The notes beneath the pieces are model-generated. The model saw only the letters and a list, made by a program, of their open reading frames with translations, did no database searches and was not told the DNA's origin. From Euglena gracilis (lineage: Eukaryota > Euglenida > Euglenophyceae > Euglenales): 64,000 bases of DNA. Position numbers and translations under genes: made by a program. Of this stretch, positions 11,983 to 22,100 are shown one piece after another. Position 1 is the first letter of the stretch, and the number at the start of each line of letters is the position of its first letter. Location of the stretch: the NCBI GenBank assembly GCA_039621445.1, contig CP154954.1, positions 65,554,891 to 65,618,890 on the forward strand, written 5' to 3'.

Positions 11983-12128
11983 GTGTCGCGGGGTGTCTGG
12001 GCTGGCTTCTGGCCCAGCCCTGCGGGCGGGGTGCTGGACGTGGCATACCGGTGGACGGACAAGAACAAGGTGGAGCTGCTTACCAACGTCCCGACAGGGC
12101 TCGACCGGCAAAAGCAGATCCCCCCAAG
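11983..12128 (+). CDS. candidate exon; weak piggyBac-like resemblance
   Basis: Bounded by CCTCCAG|GTGTCG and CCCAAG|GTTGCT. The frame reads VSRGVWAGFWPSPAGG, then VLDVAYRWTDKNKVELLTN, then VPTGLDRQKQIPP. The run A-x-R-W-x-D-x3-V-x-L-L-T resembles the KW-x-D-x3-V-x-L-L-S segment of piggyBac (DDE_Tnp_1_7) transposases. This may be a domesticated or dead transposase fragment, or an unrelated host exon. The exon borders are good; the family suggestion is weak. Confidence 0.5.
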
Positions 12129-12784
12129 GTTGCTGGTTTGCACCGGCATCTGCACTCTCTTCCGCGCCTTTTCCGCGCACTGCTGTCGCACAGCAGCACC
12201 TGGGGATGAGCCACAGCAATCTCGTGGCAGCATGCTCTTATCCGCATGGGGTCAGTGCTGTCTGTGCGGTATGTGTGGGTGTGATTTTCTGGATGTGGCT
12301 CTTTATTTCCAGCAACACGCCGACCCTTACCCCGGGAAACTGTCCTCCAGGAACCCGTCACCTGAGCCCCATACTCGCTGACCTGTTCTCATTGGTACCT
12401 CTCAATTACCTCTGTACTGGCTGACCTGACAGGCGACCCGGGGACGGGGGGGGGGGTAGGTAGTACCTACCCCCACAGGAAATCGCCCTTTTTCCAGACA
12501 AGTTCCCGGGGATGGGTAAGCTTCTCGCTGTCATCCATCAGTTCCATCCGCCGCATTCTTCTGTCCGATTTCTGCAGAACATCCTCAAAATTTGTGGAAG
12601 TCAGCCCTCGTCCCTCTTGGGGCAACCTGGTGCTTTGGCAGGAAAAATAAATGCAGAAAATTTTGAGTTCAAATTGAAGTTGGATGATAGGGGTGGGTTG
12701 ATGGCGCGTGCAAAGTGTTGATGTTACCTGGAGTCGCTCCAACAGTCCATACATGCGCAGCGCCGCCAGTCTGCCGGGCCACAG

Positions 12785-12938
12785 CGGGGGGTCGAGCCCT
12801 GGGGCTGGGGGTGGCCGGCACGGAGGACGCCACCCGCAGTCTGCCGGAGGCATACGCGGAGCTGCTGCAGCGCCGGGAGGAGTGGGCCCTGCGGCTGGAC
12901 GTGGCGCAGTACCTGCGGTGTGCCCGGAGAGGCCTCTC
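12785..12938 (+). CDS. candidate exon, helical segment
   Basis: From GGGCCACAG| to CTCTC|GTGAGG, a good donor. It reads GVAGTEDATRSLPEAYAELL then QRREEWALRLDVAQYLRCAR. The charged heptad-like composition predicts alpha helix. Third-position GC is very high. Unknown family. Confidence 0.6.
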
Positions 12939-13193
12939 GTGAGGCCCTTTGGACCTGATTTGGGTGTTGGTGGCACAGGTTATCGCCGTGTTGTGACGGA
13001 ATGTCAGAATGCTAGTTGTGCTCTGTGTTGAACGACCCCCCCCCTCGTGCTGTCTCTGTTGTTGTTGTTCTCCGACTCCACACATATTTTAAAGGAAGCC
13101 TTTTTTGACAGGAAAGGTTCTTCGCCTTGCGGTATTGTTCATATTAAACCACAGTATTGCACAGGGTTCCTGCCCCCCAGTTGCCTCACACAG

Positions 13194-13320
13194 GTGGGTG
13201 GCCGCCAACACCCTCCTGCACAACGGGGACTACATCGACGAGGTCTTCTTCTATGGCACGGTGCCCCGCAAAGGCGCCGCCCCGCATCGCCCTGTGCTCC
13301 ACCTGATGGGCTGGGCCCAG
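13194..13320 (+). CDS. candidate exon, unknown
   Basis: After CCTCACACAG| the frame reads WVAANTLLHNGDYIDEVFFY then GTVPRKGAAPHRPVLHLM. Globular-protein-like composition, in contrast with the poly-C and microsatellite flanks. Donor uncertain. Likely the same gene as 12785 and 13687. Confidence 0.55.
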
Positions 13321-13686
13321 GGGGAAACACCTCTCTCCTCCACCCCCTGGTCCGCAGCAGTTCTCTGACTGGGAAGGGGGAGGGGATGTTGCCCACAGCA
13401 ACACTTGCAGTTCCTCCCTGGCGTAGATTATGACACCATCCTGAAGCCCTGCCACCCAGTTCCTCTGCGGTACCGGTATCTGCTTTCCTGGTGCATCGGT
13501 TGCGCTTTGCTGTAACATAGCGCGGATAGAGTTGGGCGTCCAGTCATCTTCGTTTGTCATTTCCACCAGATTGTCAAATTGTCACCAACCCTTGGATTCG
13601 CAGAAATTTGAATTATTTAATTAGGATACTTGCATTTCCAGTTTTTGAATTCAGTTTGGGTGCTTGTTTTCCTTGTCTTTCCCCAG

Positions 13687-13822
13687 GCTGAAGCGTGTGG
13701 ATGACAGCCTGATCTTTTGCGGTGAATCCAAGCTGGACCATTTCATGCATGCCAATGCTGAATTCCGTGCGTTGTACCGCCAGACCCTGAATTGCATGCT
13801 CACACATGAGATCACCACCCAG
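13687..13822 (+). CDS. candidate exon, well bounded
   Basis: Pyrimidine tract and CCCCAG| acceptor, CCCAG|GTGTGT donor, 136 bp (one base plus 45 codons). It reads LKRVDDSLIFCGESKLDHFM, then HANAEFRALYRQTLNC, then MLTHEITTQ. It ends in phase 0 and joins in frame to the exon at 15116. This is one of the clearest coding segments before 33 kb. Family not recognised. Confidence 0.68.
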
Positions 13823-14074
13823 GTGTGTGGCATCGGTTATTTTGATTCATTTCTTCATTCACCGAACTGTCACTTTCCTAAAATAAGCCTCCTCAAAAGA
13901 AATTAATGTTAACGAAGCTTTCTGAGCCCACCAAGCAGAAAAAACAGCAATAAAATTGAACACCCTCTGAAAATTGATACCCCCATCTGTAATGAAGAAA
14001 ATCTTTTGAGATTTATTTAAAATCCTTAATTCAAAAAGCCAAAATGATCGTTCAAATTATACATGGAGAATATG

Positions 14075-14343
14075 TATATATGTATACATGTATATATGTA
14101 TATATGTATATATGTATATATGTATATATACATATATATGTCTGTGTGCATTTGATATTATATATATAAAGAAATATATATTTATTTATACACACAATAT
14201 AATAATATAATATATATGTAATAATATAATATAATAATAATAACATATAATAATATAATATTATAATATATATAATATAATATATATAATCTCAAATATA
14301 TATTCTATATGCGTGTGCATGTATGTATGTATGTATGTATGTA

Positions 14344-14386
<43 letters not shown>

Positions 14387-14585
14387 ATGTATGTATGTAT
14401 GTATGTATGTATGTATGTATGTATGTATGTATGTATGTGTATGTATGTATGTATGTATGTATGTATGTATGTATGTATGTATGTATGTATGTATGTATGT
14501 ATGTATGTATGTATGTATGTATGTATGTATGTATGTATGTATGTATGTATGCATGTATGCATGTGTGTATGTATGTATGTATGCA
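14075..14585. repeat. TATATG-type tract followed by (ATGT)n / (CTGT)n tetranucleotide array
   Basis: About 14075-14310 is AT-rich with TATATG runs. From 14323 it is an uninterrupted-looking ATGT array containing a block of CTGT units at 14344-14387, then ATGT again. It abuts the TIR element at 14592. Confidence 0.95.
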
Positions 14586-14591
14586 TATATA

Positions 14592-14862
14592 TGGCAGCCT
14601 TCCACTAAAGGCCCCCCCCGGGGGGATAGTCGGATCAGGGAGCGGCAAAATTTTTTTTTGCGTATTGAAGGAAAGGGTTAGGTGCGAAACTTCGGCCTAA
14701 CTTCAGGCCTAACTTGCGCACCTAACCCTAATCCATAAGTTCGGCCTAACCCTAACCCTAACTCTTAACCCTAAGCCCATTCCATCAATAACGCAAATTT
14801 TTTTTGACCCCTGATCCAACCATCCCCCCCGGGGGGGTGGTCCCTTAAGTTGGAGGCTGCCA
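14592..14862. mobile_element. TGGCAGC-family TIR element with telomere-like motifs
   Basis: The left end TGGCAGCCTTCCACTAAAGG and the right end, in reverse complement TGGCAGCCTCCAACTTAAGG, are inverted repeats. TA flanks both sides, consistent with insertion at TA. Just inside lie C/G-run hairpins and a matched pair of AAAATTTTTTTTTGCG-like tracts. The middle carries GGGTTAGG on the left and CCTAACCCTAACCCTAA on the right. No ORF. It sits between an ATGT array and an ATATAC array. A Tc1/mariner-type MITE is possible because of the TA flanks, but I cannot assign a superfamily. Confidence 0.75.
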
Positions 14863-14874
14863 TATGTATATATG

Positions 14875-14895
14875 TATACATGTTGCACATACATG

Positions 14896-14989
<94 letters not shown>

Positions 14990-15056
14990 CATACATATGC
15001 ACATACATATACATATACATATATATATGCACATACATATAAATACATATATATAC
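14875..15056. repeat. (ATATAC)n hexanucleotide array
   Basis: About 20 near-perfect hexamers, then TATATG variants, directly after the TIR element. Confidence 0.95.
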
Positions 15057-15115
15057 TGGTTTGATGCAGCAGATTAGCGCCTTGTATTTTGCGTCTACGG
15101 TGCTTACCACCGCAG

Positions 15116-15209
15116 GCGTGGAATGCTGCGGTGGAAGCGGCCGAGGCGGAGCTCTCAATTTATGTCCACGACCCAGCAGTGGCACACAGAGGGGTCAATG
15201 GGCTGCTCA
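15116..15209 (+). CDS. candidate exon, joins in phase to 13687-13822
   Basis: Acceptor CACCGCAG|, possible donor CTCA|GTGTTC. It reads AWNAAVEAAEAELSIYVHDP then AVAHRGVNGLL, starting in phase 0, which matches the end of the previous exon. Ala/Glu-rich helix followed by a turn-rich stretch. Unknown family. Confidence 0.6.
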
Positions 15210-15289
15210 GTGTTCCATGCCACGTCCAAACTGCTGGGTTTCCAGTACAGGCTCTTTTCTGCCGAGTTTTTTCACTAAATGAGGGGGCT

Positions 15290-15440
15290 TAAACACGCTT
15301 AGCTGGGCCAAATATTTGGGGGAGACCTTAAAAAGTCGGTTGGCTTGGTTGATGGCCAACTGTTGGGGGGGGGGGCTTAAAAAGTCGGTTCGCTGGGGCT
15401 AACGGCCACTTGTGGGAGGGGGGCTTAAAAAAAACTCGTT
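15290..15440. repeat. three tandem copies of a CTTAAAAAGTCGGTT unit
   Basis: Units of about 50-60 bp begin with CCTTAAAAAGTCGGTTGGC, CTTAAAAAGTCGGTTCGCT and CTTAAAAAAAACTCGTTTGG, each ending in a G run. The CTTAAAAAG core is also found at the 3' ends of hAT-like elements (30510, 61900), so this may be a rearranged element end. Confidence 0.6.
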
Positions 15441-15624
15441 TGGCTTTGCCTCGTGGGCCGCCATTTTCAGGCGAACACTCCCCGCATAATCCTTCAGAAA
15501 AATTCTTCTTCAAAATTATGTTTATTTTCACAATTCCTGCAAATTATGACAAAATAATTGCAAAACTGTATTACATTGTCTGTGTCGATGTTTTTCTGCA
15601 AGGAAAAATGAACAATCGCCCCTG

Positions 15625-15850
15625 GCCATGCGGGTGACATGGGAGGGCGGCGCGGTGCCGGACATCCACGCGGGCGCCGCGGAGCTGAAGGGCCTCTTCG
15701 GGGCCCACACGCAGCAGCTGGCGGCGGCCCTGCGGCGCGAGGGCGTCACCGGGCCCCGGGACCCGGAGCCGGCGGCTGCGCCAACGGCAGCCGCGGCGCT
15801 GCGGGCGGAGGTCGCCCCCGTGGACGAGGCCCCTCCTCCGGAGGAGGCCA
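15625..15850 (+). CDS. candidate exon, Ala/Glu-rich
   Basis: Very GC-rich open island. One frame reads MRVTWEGGAVPDIHAGAAEL, then KGLFGAHTQQLAAALRREGV, then a Pro/Ala/Glu linker. Helical then disordered. Splice borders are uncertain; the ATG at 15628 could be internal. Probably the same gene as 13687/15116. Confidence 0.55.
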
Positions 15851-15947
15851 GGGATCCCACAATTTTCAGTTTTGCCCGAAAACCTCTGAGGCCCAGCCCG
15901 GGTAATTGTCAGGGTTCCAGGTACTATTACCGGCCTTGTGATTTGGC

Positions 15948-15951
15948 ATAA

Positions 15952-15993
<42 letters not shown>

Positions 15994-15994
15994 C

Positions 15995-16044
<50 letters not shown>

Positions 16045-16320
16045 GGGAGAGGGCGACGGAGAGGGGGGGGGGAGGGATAGGGAGAGGAGAGGGAGATGTA
16101 GAGAGGGGAGATGGAGAGGGAGAGGGATTGGAAGGGAGAGGGGAGGGAAGTGGAGATGGAGATGGAGAGGATAGGGGAGAGGGGAGAGGTATAGGGAGAG
16201 GGGAAGGGAGTAGGAGAGGGATAGGGAGAGGGAGGGGAGGTGGGAGATGGGGATGTAGAGGGTAGGGGATGGGAATATGGAGTATGTACCTGTAGATAGA
16301 GAGAGAGAGAGACAGAGACA
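15948..16320. repeat. (TATATG)n array followed by GGGAGA purine tract
   Basis: TATATG hexamers to about 16045, then roughly 270 bp of G/A-only sequence on + (GGGAGAGG-like), ending in GAGA. A polypurine tract this long can form triplex DNA. Confidence 0.9.
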
Positions 16321-16712
16321 TAGAGATAAGATAGAGAGACAGAGTATCGTATATGTATTTGGCAGGCGGGTAGCAGCCCCCCCCCCCCCCGGGGGGTCCC
16401 CCCTGCTGCCTACGACCCTGCACTGGGTGTTGTGGTTATTGTTGCGGGCACTGAAGGCATAGGGTTAGGGTTAGGACCAGGCCAGCCTGGGTTCGGCCAC
16501 ACGCGCGACGCGCATCCTTTTACTTGCCCAGACGGCGTAATCCCCAGACAGGCAGGGAAATAAAAGATGAAGACTGCCGAATGGTCGGCCCCCAGGCCCC
16601 CACAAGGGACTGAGCCCACCCTGCCGTCGGAGTGACTCTAAACAGCGTAGATGTTAGGTCTCTCCCTAAGCAACATTTGGACGCACGCAGCAGGCAAGAC
16701 GGTGGGAGGGGA

Positions 16713-17537
16713 CACGGTTTTTCACCGGTTCGTGCCACGAACAATCACGAACAATCACGAACCAGCACGAACTTGGGAATTTGGCAAAATCACGAACAAT
16801 CACGAACAATCACGAACAATCACGAACAATCGCGAACCGGATTTTTTTGTCACCCTTGCAGAGATGTCTTCTCCTGAGAATGACGGTGTTGTTCAATCAA
16901 CCAAAGAGAAAAGGTCATGGAAGAGAGGTGGCAAAATGACTCCTCAAAAGCTTGCTGCACCTTGTTTTGATTTCTCCTCTTTTTGTCACCATTTTCAGTT
17001 TGGTGGAGTGATGGAAGTGAGAGGTTCGGAAATGTGGTGCAGTGTTTGCCATGTTTCAGTGCACTGGGCCCAGAAGACATTTGCAAAGTGACATATTTCT
17101 TCGTCAACTCACAAGGACAACCTCCTTCGCAAACCAAAGATTGTGGAAAAACCTGGTCCATCAGCTAAATTGATGGATGCACCTAACCTTGATGTGGTGG
17201 TATTTTGTGTTTTTTTTCAAAAGGTATATTTTTGTCCTTTGGTGTCAGGTTCCCAACAAACAACCTCCCCAAAAGAGGCAGAAAAATGCTGATATCAAAG
17301 TTTGCAGTGCATCTTTCAAGCCTCATTTGCTTCCCCATTTGACCTGAATATTTTGATTCAAAGAGACACAAGAAGCCAAAGTGCAAGAGGAATCACCTAT
17401 TTCGCCAAGGAAAATGGAAAACCGGGCGGTTTTTTAGAAGCACGAACAATCACGAACAATCACGAACAATCACGAACAATCACGAACAATCACGAACCGG
17501 ATTTCAGGCTTCCTAGCACGAACCGGTGGTAAACCCT
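16713..17537 (+). mobile_element. hAT element (825 bp) with zinc-finger ORF remnant and subterminal repeats
   Basis: Exact 8-bp duplication GGAGGGGA flanks it (16705-16712 and 17538-17545). The ends are inverted: GGTTTTTCACCGGTTCGTG on the left, and GGTTTACCACCGGTTCGTG in reverse complement on the right. Just inside are arrays of the 10-mer CACGAACAAT, about nine scattered copies at 16738-16843 and six at 17441-17500, in the same orientation at both ends. Subterminal 10-mers of this type serve as transposase binding sites in known hAT elements. Between the arrays is a broken ORF start (see 16864). A second, older copy of the left half lies at 49312. Confidence 0.85.
16864..17400 (+). pseudogene. 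broken zinc-finger transposase 5' region (CGGBP1/BED-like)
   Basis: Translation starts MSSPENDGVVQSTKEKRSWK right after a TTGCAG acceptor. After a probable short intron (pyrimidine tract and TTTTCAG near 16998) it reads SEMWCSVCHVSVHWAQKTFA. A TGA stop at 17089-17091 follows AK, and HISSSTHKDNLLRKPKI continues in the same frame. The pattern C-x2-C ... H-x5-H followed by K, with spacing like CGGBP1 and BED/U1-type fingers, is typical of hAT transposase N-termini. No DDE or dimerisation domain follows, so this is a truncated, stop-containing remnant. The related start MSSSENATSIKEQSSS at 49464 confirms a repeat family. Confidence 0.62.
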
Positions 17538-18027
17538 GGAGGGGAGTGAGGCCGAACCCAGGGCCGGCCGGTCCTATCCCTAACCCTACTGGGTCGTGGG
17601 TAACAGCCCCCCTTCAGGGCAGGATGCTTCCCGCCTGCCATGCATGTGTGTACGAAGTGTCCATTAGATGGCGTAACACAGTCGCTTCCTGGGCCGAAAG
17701 CACGTTTCTGTTCCAGTCCCTGACGGATGTGGCTTGTTTTTTTTTCCCAACTGTTTGACAGCCATTTGAATGAAACCGCCCCAGGCTCGTCTTATGCAGA
17801 CCAGACTTATCTCATTCCCAACCGAATCCCCTCCTCCAAGACCAACCACTGTCGCTTTCTAACCATGTCTTCCACGATAAAGCCCTTCTCCCCCAAACCG
17901 ACCATTTGCATTCCTTGATTACAGCTTTTGTACCTTGGATGTGCGTATTAAAACAAAATTGACAGAAGAATAGTTCGACGTTGAATTGTTAAATTGTCTC
18001 TTGTTCTTTTGCAGTTTTATTTTCCAG

Positions 18028-18317
18028 TCACCCGCCCTCCTTTTTTTTATCAGTCAAATTATCCAACTAGAGGCAACCTTGGTCTGGGTCTGCAAAACAT
18101 CGCCCATGTTTTTTTGTGTCGATTTGTTGGGCCCCTGCCTTGGAAGGTTCCAGTCCACTTGTCGGAGAAGGGCCACCCATTCTACCCGGTGACCCTCGAC
18201 CTGCCTTCGCTCGAGGCGTTGGATGCGCTGCGGAAAGAGTCGCCATTGCGGGTCGTGCTGCAATTTGCATGGAAGGAAGAGTTCGAGGCGAATTTACTGC
18301 AGTTGGGGTATCGCCTG
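18028..18317 (+). CDS. candidate exon, 290 bp, well bounded
   Basis: Acceptor TTTTCCAG| and donor CGCCTG|GTATCC, two bases plus 96 codons, ending in phase 0. It reads TRPPFFYQSNYPTRGNLGLG, LQNIAHVFLCRFVGPLPWK, VPVHLSEKGHPFYPVTLDLP and SLEALDALRKESPLRVVLQF, then an acidic helix. This is the longest clean exon in the first half. It joins in phase to 20535. A mixed alpha/beta enzyme-like fold is plausible, but I do not recognise the family. Confidence 0.7.
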
Positions 18318-19436
18318 GTATCCCCCCCCCTGTCCAGCAACCGTGCTTGTCTAATGGCGACCCTCCCAGTCAGATGCAATGTTTTTCAGATACGACGTTG
18401 GTTCCAATGATGGGGAATCATTGCGTGAATTGGTTGTTGTTGTTTTTTTTGCAACAGGACGCAAAAATGTCCCGGAGCTGGTAAAAACCACAATAAAATG
18501 GCTGAACTGCCAAGAACGACGAGGTTCATAGCCCCGTAAAAAAGGCAATTTAACCAAGATGGATAAAATCGGCCTGAATTTTCTAAACGTGGCTTATGCA
18601 AGATTGCGACAACCAGCCAAAAGTTGTCAACAAGTTGGGAAAAAATTGCCAGTGAACAAAAACAGGTCGAAAGTGGTCAAAAAAATGGCCAAAGATGACC
18701 AAAGTGATGAGATTGGCTGAAAAGGATCAAAACGGTCTAAAATGGCTCTACATCTGGCCAGTCTTTTCCAACTCTGTCCTATCTACCCCCCCCCCAGTCG
18801 GAGACAAACATTGGTTTAACGACCGCCCGCCTTGGTTGGAACATTGGTGGTCGTTGGACAGGGGTGGAATTTCAACCATTCATATATTCGAGCCAAATTG
18901 TTGCCACCGAACTCGAAATTGGGGCATATCTGTCTTTTAGACAGATATGAGAAAAGACAGATATAAGAAAAGGGTGGGGGCCTCCTTGTTTCTCACGTTT
19001 ACTCTAATGTTCGTCCTCCAAAAAGCCAGAACCAAAAATGTGAAAAGCGCAGAGGATTTTTTGCATTCAAGTATTGAGATGCATGCACATGCGCACGTGC
19101 ACATTTGCGTTCAAACAAATGTGCAACAGTACAAGTTTCCAGGTGTGTGACCACCCGTCGGACTGCCTGGGCGTGCCAGGGCCCACCATCAAACCATCCA
19201 TCAGATCCGTCCATCCATGCGTCCACAACTGCAGACACATTGCCATCATTTTCAAGAAAAAAATATTCTGCCAGCCACTTCCCCTGACACAAGGCTGAAT
19301 GGGGATCCCTGAAACCCAGTGAGTTGTGCCCTCCTGTCCGTTTGGGGGGGGGGGAGGTGCTCCACCCCCCCCCCCCGCATTAACAGCTTTGGGGGGGCTC
19401 CCCCCCCCGAATTGACAGCTTTTCCCGTTTTCCCAG

Positions 19437-19499
19437 AGGCGCCGGTGTTTGAAGCAAAATATTCCTTCGGCAGCAAAGGAATTTTGCCATGGCAGTATG
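19437..19499 (+). CDS. weak candidate exon
   Basis: Acceptor TTTTCCCAG|, possible donor TATG|GTGGGG. It reads APVFEAKYSFGSKGILPWQY. The phase (needs one base) does not match the phase-0 chain 18317-20535, so it may be an alternative exon or chance. Confidence 0.35.
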
Positions 19500-19554
19500 G
19501 TGGGGGGTTGGTCCCCAGGATTTTCAACACAGCCCTGGTGTGAGAGTGAAGTAG

Positions 19555-19800
19555 CGGCAGAGGTCCCCCACCGTCGCTTCACGCTGGGCACCGAGCGCCA
19601 CACCGCGTTGTTCGCCCCCGGACCAGGCCGGGGCCCAATGAGGGTTGGCAGACGGGCTGGCTGGCATGTGCTGTGCGTGCGGGTGGTGTGGCTGGACGTC
19701 AAGCATGGGGATTGTGGGGAGAGAGTTTGGCTGGACGGTGGGTGGACCGCCTCGCACTTTCCAGGGCGAGAAAAAGAGGGACTCTGCCTGGGGTTCTCGA
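19555..19800 (+). CDS. weak candidate exon
   Basis: Open frame reads AAEVPHRRFTLGTERHTALF, then APGPGRGPMRVGRRAGWHVL, then a Trp/Val-rich part to a stop. GC-rich but with no clear splice sites, and it too does not fit the 18317-20535 phase chain. Confidence 0.22.
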
Positions 19801-20534
19801 TCACTTGAGAAATCGCGCAACAAAACCGGAGAGCAGAGAGCAAGTGTCAAAAAGTTCGCGAACGGAACCATTGGGCAATGGAGCAAATGGTAAGCCTTGC
19901 GGTGTGTGTTTGCGCCTTCAGGGACGGTGCGCTGAAAACATCCGAAAGGGACGGTCTTAAGGCACAGGAGAGGCTCTCAGGGTGTTTTTCTCTGGAGTTC
20001 GGAAAAATGCGATATTTTGGTCTTCCAGAACCGTCGGCACCCACCCAAACAACCCTTTCCCCCGGGTCTGTGGGTGAGGTTGGCCACCCCTTAAATTCAC
20101 CTCCACCCTCTTCTGCTGCACTTTGGCAGTGGCATGGCACACCTTTGAGTGGATGAAGCTTTTGGGTTGCGAACCTGAAACTTATCTGCACGCGCACCAC
20201 TTTTTTTTGTGACCTCACTTCCCAAAATCCCATCTCCGTTTTAAACTCCATTTTCAGGAGTTCCTGACTGCACTCAGTGACATTGGGGGTTGGGGTGTTC
20301 GATCAATGAGACGCATTTGTGCGGGTGGGGGGGGCATTAACACGGTTTGTAGGTTCGCCTGTGTGTGATGTGTGTCATGTTTGTGTGTGGGTAGGTGGGT
20401 GGGTGGGCGTGTTGTGTTTGTGTGGGTGTCCATTTCAGTAATTATTGTTTTTTTTCCATTTTTTTTGTGTTTTTTTCTTTTTTTCTCACGGCAAAGCCTC
20501 GACTTCCATGGCCGCGGCATGCCCCCGCCCACAG

Positions 20535-20696
20535 CGGTTCCGCGGCCTCTGCGTGGCAGAGTCCCCCGCCGGGCCGGACGCGCTGCAGGCGACGCTCGCC
20601 GCCGCCGCCCCGCCCGCCGCCACCGTGCTCGTGGACCCACCGGAGCGGCTGGAGGGGTGGCTGACGCTGCTGCTGGGCCCCCGCCGGGCCACCAAG
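20535..20696 (+). CDS. candidate exon, 54 codons, phase 0-0
   Basis: Acceptor GCCCACAG| and donor ACCAAG|GTACCC. It reads RFRGLCVAESPAGPDALQAT, LAAAAPPAATVLVDPPERLE and GWLTLLLGPRRATK. It joins in phase to 18028-18317 upstream and 21751 downstream, which together give about 210 residues of continuous protein. Family not recognised. Confidence 0.68.
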
Positions 20697-21750
20697 GTAC
20701 CCCCCCCCTCGGCGACTGTTCAGAACTGTTCCCGGCTTGCACAAGACAAGAACTGTCAAGGAACTGTCAGGGCGGACCCTGGGGCCTGGCCGACCTGCCA
20801 GACAACTGTCTCCCTGGTGGAGGGGTATGAATTCCAATGGGCACACGCTGGCTGTTCAACCCGCTGAATGCAATTTTTGAATTTATTTTTCTGGCTTTTC
20901 GCACTTGTGAAAAGCCAGAAAAATCCACCCCTTGTGAACGGCAGCCCAGAATGTGGGGTGCTACGTGTTTTATTTGGGTTGGCATGGCATGCAGCAAAAA
21001 AGCATACTGACTGGCAGTCACCAACAGCGAAGTTTCCAAATAATATATGAAAGTTTACAAATAAAATATATGTGTGTATGTGTGTTCCCCTTTCTGATAC
21101 AACACTGGATCCATCCGGTGTCCTGCTCTTGCCAGAATGAAAGCAGGTGAATAGCTGACATGCAACCCTCATGCTTCCACCCACCTGCAGCGTTACTCTT
21201 GTGACCGTACGCATGTATTGACACAGAAAAATTAGCAAAGAAAAGGAACTCAATAGTGACAGGGGAAAATTGCACAGTTGTTATTCTGCACCCGATCCAC
21301 GAACCCATGTCCAGATAAACAAAACAAAAGAAGGGAGCATACGCAAAGAACACTACACGCTGGTCTATTTATCTTGTTTTTCATGTGTTTGACCCATTGG
21401 GGTGTACGACCACGCCCCTGGTCAGAGGTTGTTGTAGGTGACACCTGGTCTTGCGAACACCCCCCCTCCCGATCTGGTGCTTGTAGGTCAGGGGTTACCA
21501 ATGACCCCCCCCCTGCTTGGGAACCCAGTCGGTGGGCAAGGAGGTGGGAACCAATTTCAGTGTGGAAACCTTTGTCTGATTTTTATCTTTCATTGTTTGC
21601 GGACAACTTTTGTTAATGAATTTTTCATCTGTATTCTGACACACTGTATTTTTTGTATTGTGGGGAAGAGTGTTGTCCGGCTTCGGCGCAGGTTCATTCA
21701 AGTGTATGTTGATATATCGCTTGGTGTTCACGTTTTTTTCCCCCTCTCAG

Positions 21751-21936
21751 GTCCTCCAGGACCTCACCACAGGCACCCAGAGCGCGGAGGTCACGCCCGT
21801 CACGGAGCCCACTTTCGGCTTCGGGGGTCGGTGGGAGTCGTTCGACGACCTGTTCAGGTTACTGCGGCTGCTCGGCCTGCGGACGGTGGTGCTGCGAAAC
21901 CATGAGGAGCTGGCGTCCAACGCGCAGCCTCCAGGC
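21751..21936 (+). CDS. candidate exon, well bounded 5' end
   Basis: Long T/C tract and CCTCTCAG| acceptor, phase 0. It reads VLQDLTTGTQSAEVTPVTEP, TFGFGGRWESFDDLFRLLRL and LGLRTVVLRNHEELASNAQP. The 3' border is probably at GGCG|GTGCGG. Strong protein-like signal with an amphipathic helix (SFDDLFRLLRLLGLR). Continues the 18028/20535 chain. Confidence 0.72.
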
Positions 21937-21999
21937 GGTGCGGAGTTACAGAACCACACCCCTTTTTGGTAGGGGGGGGGACGTGGTCAGCTTACACCG

Positions 22000-22100
22000 G
22001 ACATATTTCGCGGAACCCCACAGCTTCCTCTTCTCTCGCACTTTGGAGGAAGGCTTCTTTCCGAATGCGGGCGTGGCGAGGTATTTCAGGCGTCACAATG
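22000..22100 (+). CDS. candidate exon
   Basis: Frame reads LHRTYFAEPHSFLFSRTLEE then GFFPNAGVARYFRRH. Ordinary codon mix, no low complexity. The borders are unclear and it may be read through from 21936 or be separate. Confidence 0.42.

Larger units (their letters stand above)
16360..17640. mobile_element. TGGCAGC-family TIR element, split by a nested hAT insertion
   Basis: Left end TGGCAGGCGGGTAGCA; right end in reverse complement TGGCAGGCGGGAAGCA. The inverted repeat continues inward through TAGGGTTAGGG and CTGGGTTCGGCC on both arms (about 16458-16500 and 17552-17594). Removing the 16713-17537 insertion and one TSD leaves an element of about 450 bp, similar in design to those at 14592 and 33083. 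The flanks are TT and TG, so a TA duplication is not preserved. Confidence 0.7.

Noticed and set aside
14686-14775. Chromosome end or telomere
   Set aside because: The TTAGGG motifs are few, inverted, and lie inside a TIR element; unique sequence continues on both sides.
14305-15064. Tyr/Ile/His/Cys repeat proteins on both strands
   Set aside because: Tetra- and hexanucleotide microsatellite translations.
15628-15951. Complete single-exon gene of 107 codons
   Set aside because: The last 35 codons cross into ordinary intronic sequence ending in the TATATG array; only the first two thirds look coding.
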